Part shown: in pieces, positions 21,753 to 22,356 of the stretch | Layout of the letters: every line of letters starts with the position of its first letter | How positions within the stretch are numbered: the stretch's first letter is position 1 | Origin: Pseudomonadota bacterium | Lineage (GTDB): Bacteria > Pseudomonadota > Alphaproteobacteria > Reyranellales > Reyranellaceae | NCBI GenBank assembly: GCA_023386865.1 | Contig: JAEWIV010000364.1 | Coordinates: 1 to 22,356, forward strand | Direction of reading: 5' to 3' | Length of the DNA: 22,356 nt | Program-made: the position numbers and the translations under genes | Notes under the pieces: model-generated | Seen by the model: only the letters and a program-made list of their open reading frames with translations | The model's database searches: none | Told to the model about the DNA's origin: nothing

Positions 21753-22356
21753 GGCTGCACCTTCTCCATCAGGATGGCGCCGATCGGGTTGATCCGGGCG
21801 GCGAAGCTTTTGGGGACAATGGTCGTCGTCTCGTCCTCGGCGATGACGGCCGGACCGGGCACGAGGCTGCCGATCGACAGATCGGCGCGGTGATAGACCT
21901 GGACGTCCTTCATGTCCTGGTCGGCCGGATCATAGACGGCGCGGCTGGAGCGCGCCGCGGCCGGCTTGTCGGCCGGCTGCGGCGGCGCCTTCGGCCGCTC
22001 CGGCTGCTCGGCGGCAAGCCGCAGCGTCCAGTTCATGATCTCGACATCGAGGCCCGGGATCGTCCGGCCGAAGGTCGCGGCGTAGCCGTCCTCGTAGAGC
22101 TTCACCAGCTTTTCGCGCGACGCCGCGTCGAAGGCCCCGGGCGGCATGCTGACGGTGATCTCGTGGCCCTGGCCGCGATAGCGCATGTCGGCGGTGCGTG
22201 TCTCGATCAGCTTCGCCTCGGGTGCACCCGCCTTGACCACGGCCTCGGCCTCGGCGCGCATCTCGGCGAACAGCCTGTTGACGTAGGCCGGGTCGAAATT
22301 CTGGTCGAGCTGGACGTAGCGGCTGCGCACGACCTCGTAGGCGACCGGTGCCATCA
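21749..22356 (-). CDS. hyuA: Hydantoinase A/5-oxoprolinase-family subunit, C-terminal part, N-terminus beyond the window edge
   Basis: The visible 202 codons are the C-terminal end of a HyuA-type protein (usual full length about 680-720 residues). The hallmark MRYRGQGHEITV segment, followed by a Tyr/Phe-Gly-Arg motif (ATFGRTIPG) and the IMNWTLRL strand, belongs to the domain after the ATPase core; the GPAVIAEDETTTIVP segment near the end is also typical. An ATG at 22354 is internal; the true start lies outside the window. A stretch rich in Pro, Ala and Lys (about residues 115-140 of the visible part) is a linker. It overlaps hyuB by four bases and is the first visible gene of the hyuA-hyuB-LLM operon. 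Confidence 0.92.
   Translation of the reverse strand, partial: MAPVAYEVVRSRYVQLDQNFDPAYVNRLFAEMRAEAEAVVKAGAPEAKLIETRTADMRYRGQGHEITVSMPPGAFDAASREKLVKLYEDGYAATFGRTIPGLDVEIMNWTLRLAAEQPERPKAPPQPADKPAAARSSRAVYDPADQDMKDVQVYHRADLSIGSLVPGPAVIAEDETTTIVPKSFAARINPIGAILMEKVQP

Noticed and set aside
20016..22356. Acetone carboxylase subunits
   Set aside because: Related to HyuA/HyuB, but the B-type protein has normal HyuB length, and the third gene is an LLM oxidoreductase, not the small gamma subunit.
1..22356. Insertion sequences, CRISPR arrays, tRNA or rRNA genes
   Set aside because: I found no transposase-like protein, regularly spaced direct repeats, or recognisable RNA gene in any intergenic gap; all gaps are under 200 bases.

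Overview
The window is uniformly GC-rich and tightly packed with protein genes. It has no rRNA, tRNA, CRISPR array or transposase that I can see. Codon use, purine-rich ribosome binding sites and gene content (many luciferase-like monooxygenases, hydantoinase/oxoprolinase genes, a PF13759-type oxygenase, a DUF4114 exoprotein) suggest a metabolically versatile soil or water alphaproteobacterium, perhaps of the Reyranella/Rhodospirillales kind. That placement is inference from gene style; nothing in the window proves the taxon.

The dominant fact is that 11 of 20 genes encode members of one superfamily, the luciferase-like monooxygenases (LLM; FMN- or F420-dependent TIM-barrel oxidoreductases). 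They belong to several clearly different subfamilies and ten of them form five same-strand neighbouring pairs: 1-583/586-1440, 5379-6248/6260-7297, 7359-8309/8314-9195, 10000-11064/11158-12012 and 13337-14290/14303-15295. The eleventh (18994-20001) follows hydantoinase genes.

Layout. (1) 1-1440, minus strand: two LLM genes, the left one cut by the window edge. (2) 1500-5339, plus strand: a compact five-gene operon of a small dimeric alpha/beta-barrel protein, a short-chain dehydrogenase, a 3-hydroxyisobutyrate-dehydrogenase-like enzyme, an alpha/beta hydrolase and a PF04909 amidohydrolase, ended by a strong hairpin. (3) 5379-7297, minus: two LLM genes, divergent from (4) 7359-9195, plus: two LLM genes, followed by a putative 2-oxoglutarate/Fe(II) oxygenase (9306-9959). 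(5) 10000-12012, minus: two LLM genes separated by a long inverted repeat. (6) 12091-15295, plus: a threonine-synthase-like PLP enzyme overlapping an LLM gene, then a second LLM gene. (7) 15306-18815, minus: one very large secreted-type protein ending in DUF4114. (8) 18994-22356, minus: the end of hyuA, hyuB and an LLM gene as one operon.

Taken together this looks like an oxidative catabolic island. LLM enzymes would oxidise or open substrates, and dehydrogenases, an esterase/lactonase-like hydrolase, an amidohydrolase and an ATP-dependent hydantoinase/oxoprolinase could process the products. No substrate can be named from sequence alone, and no flavin reductase, F420 biosynthesis gene, transporter or regulator lies in the window.
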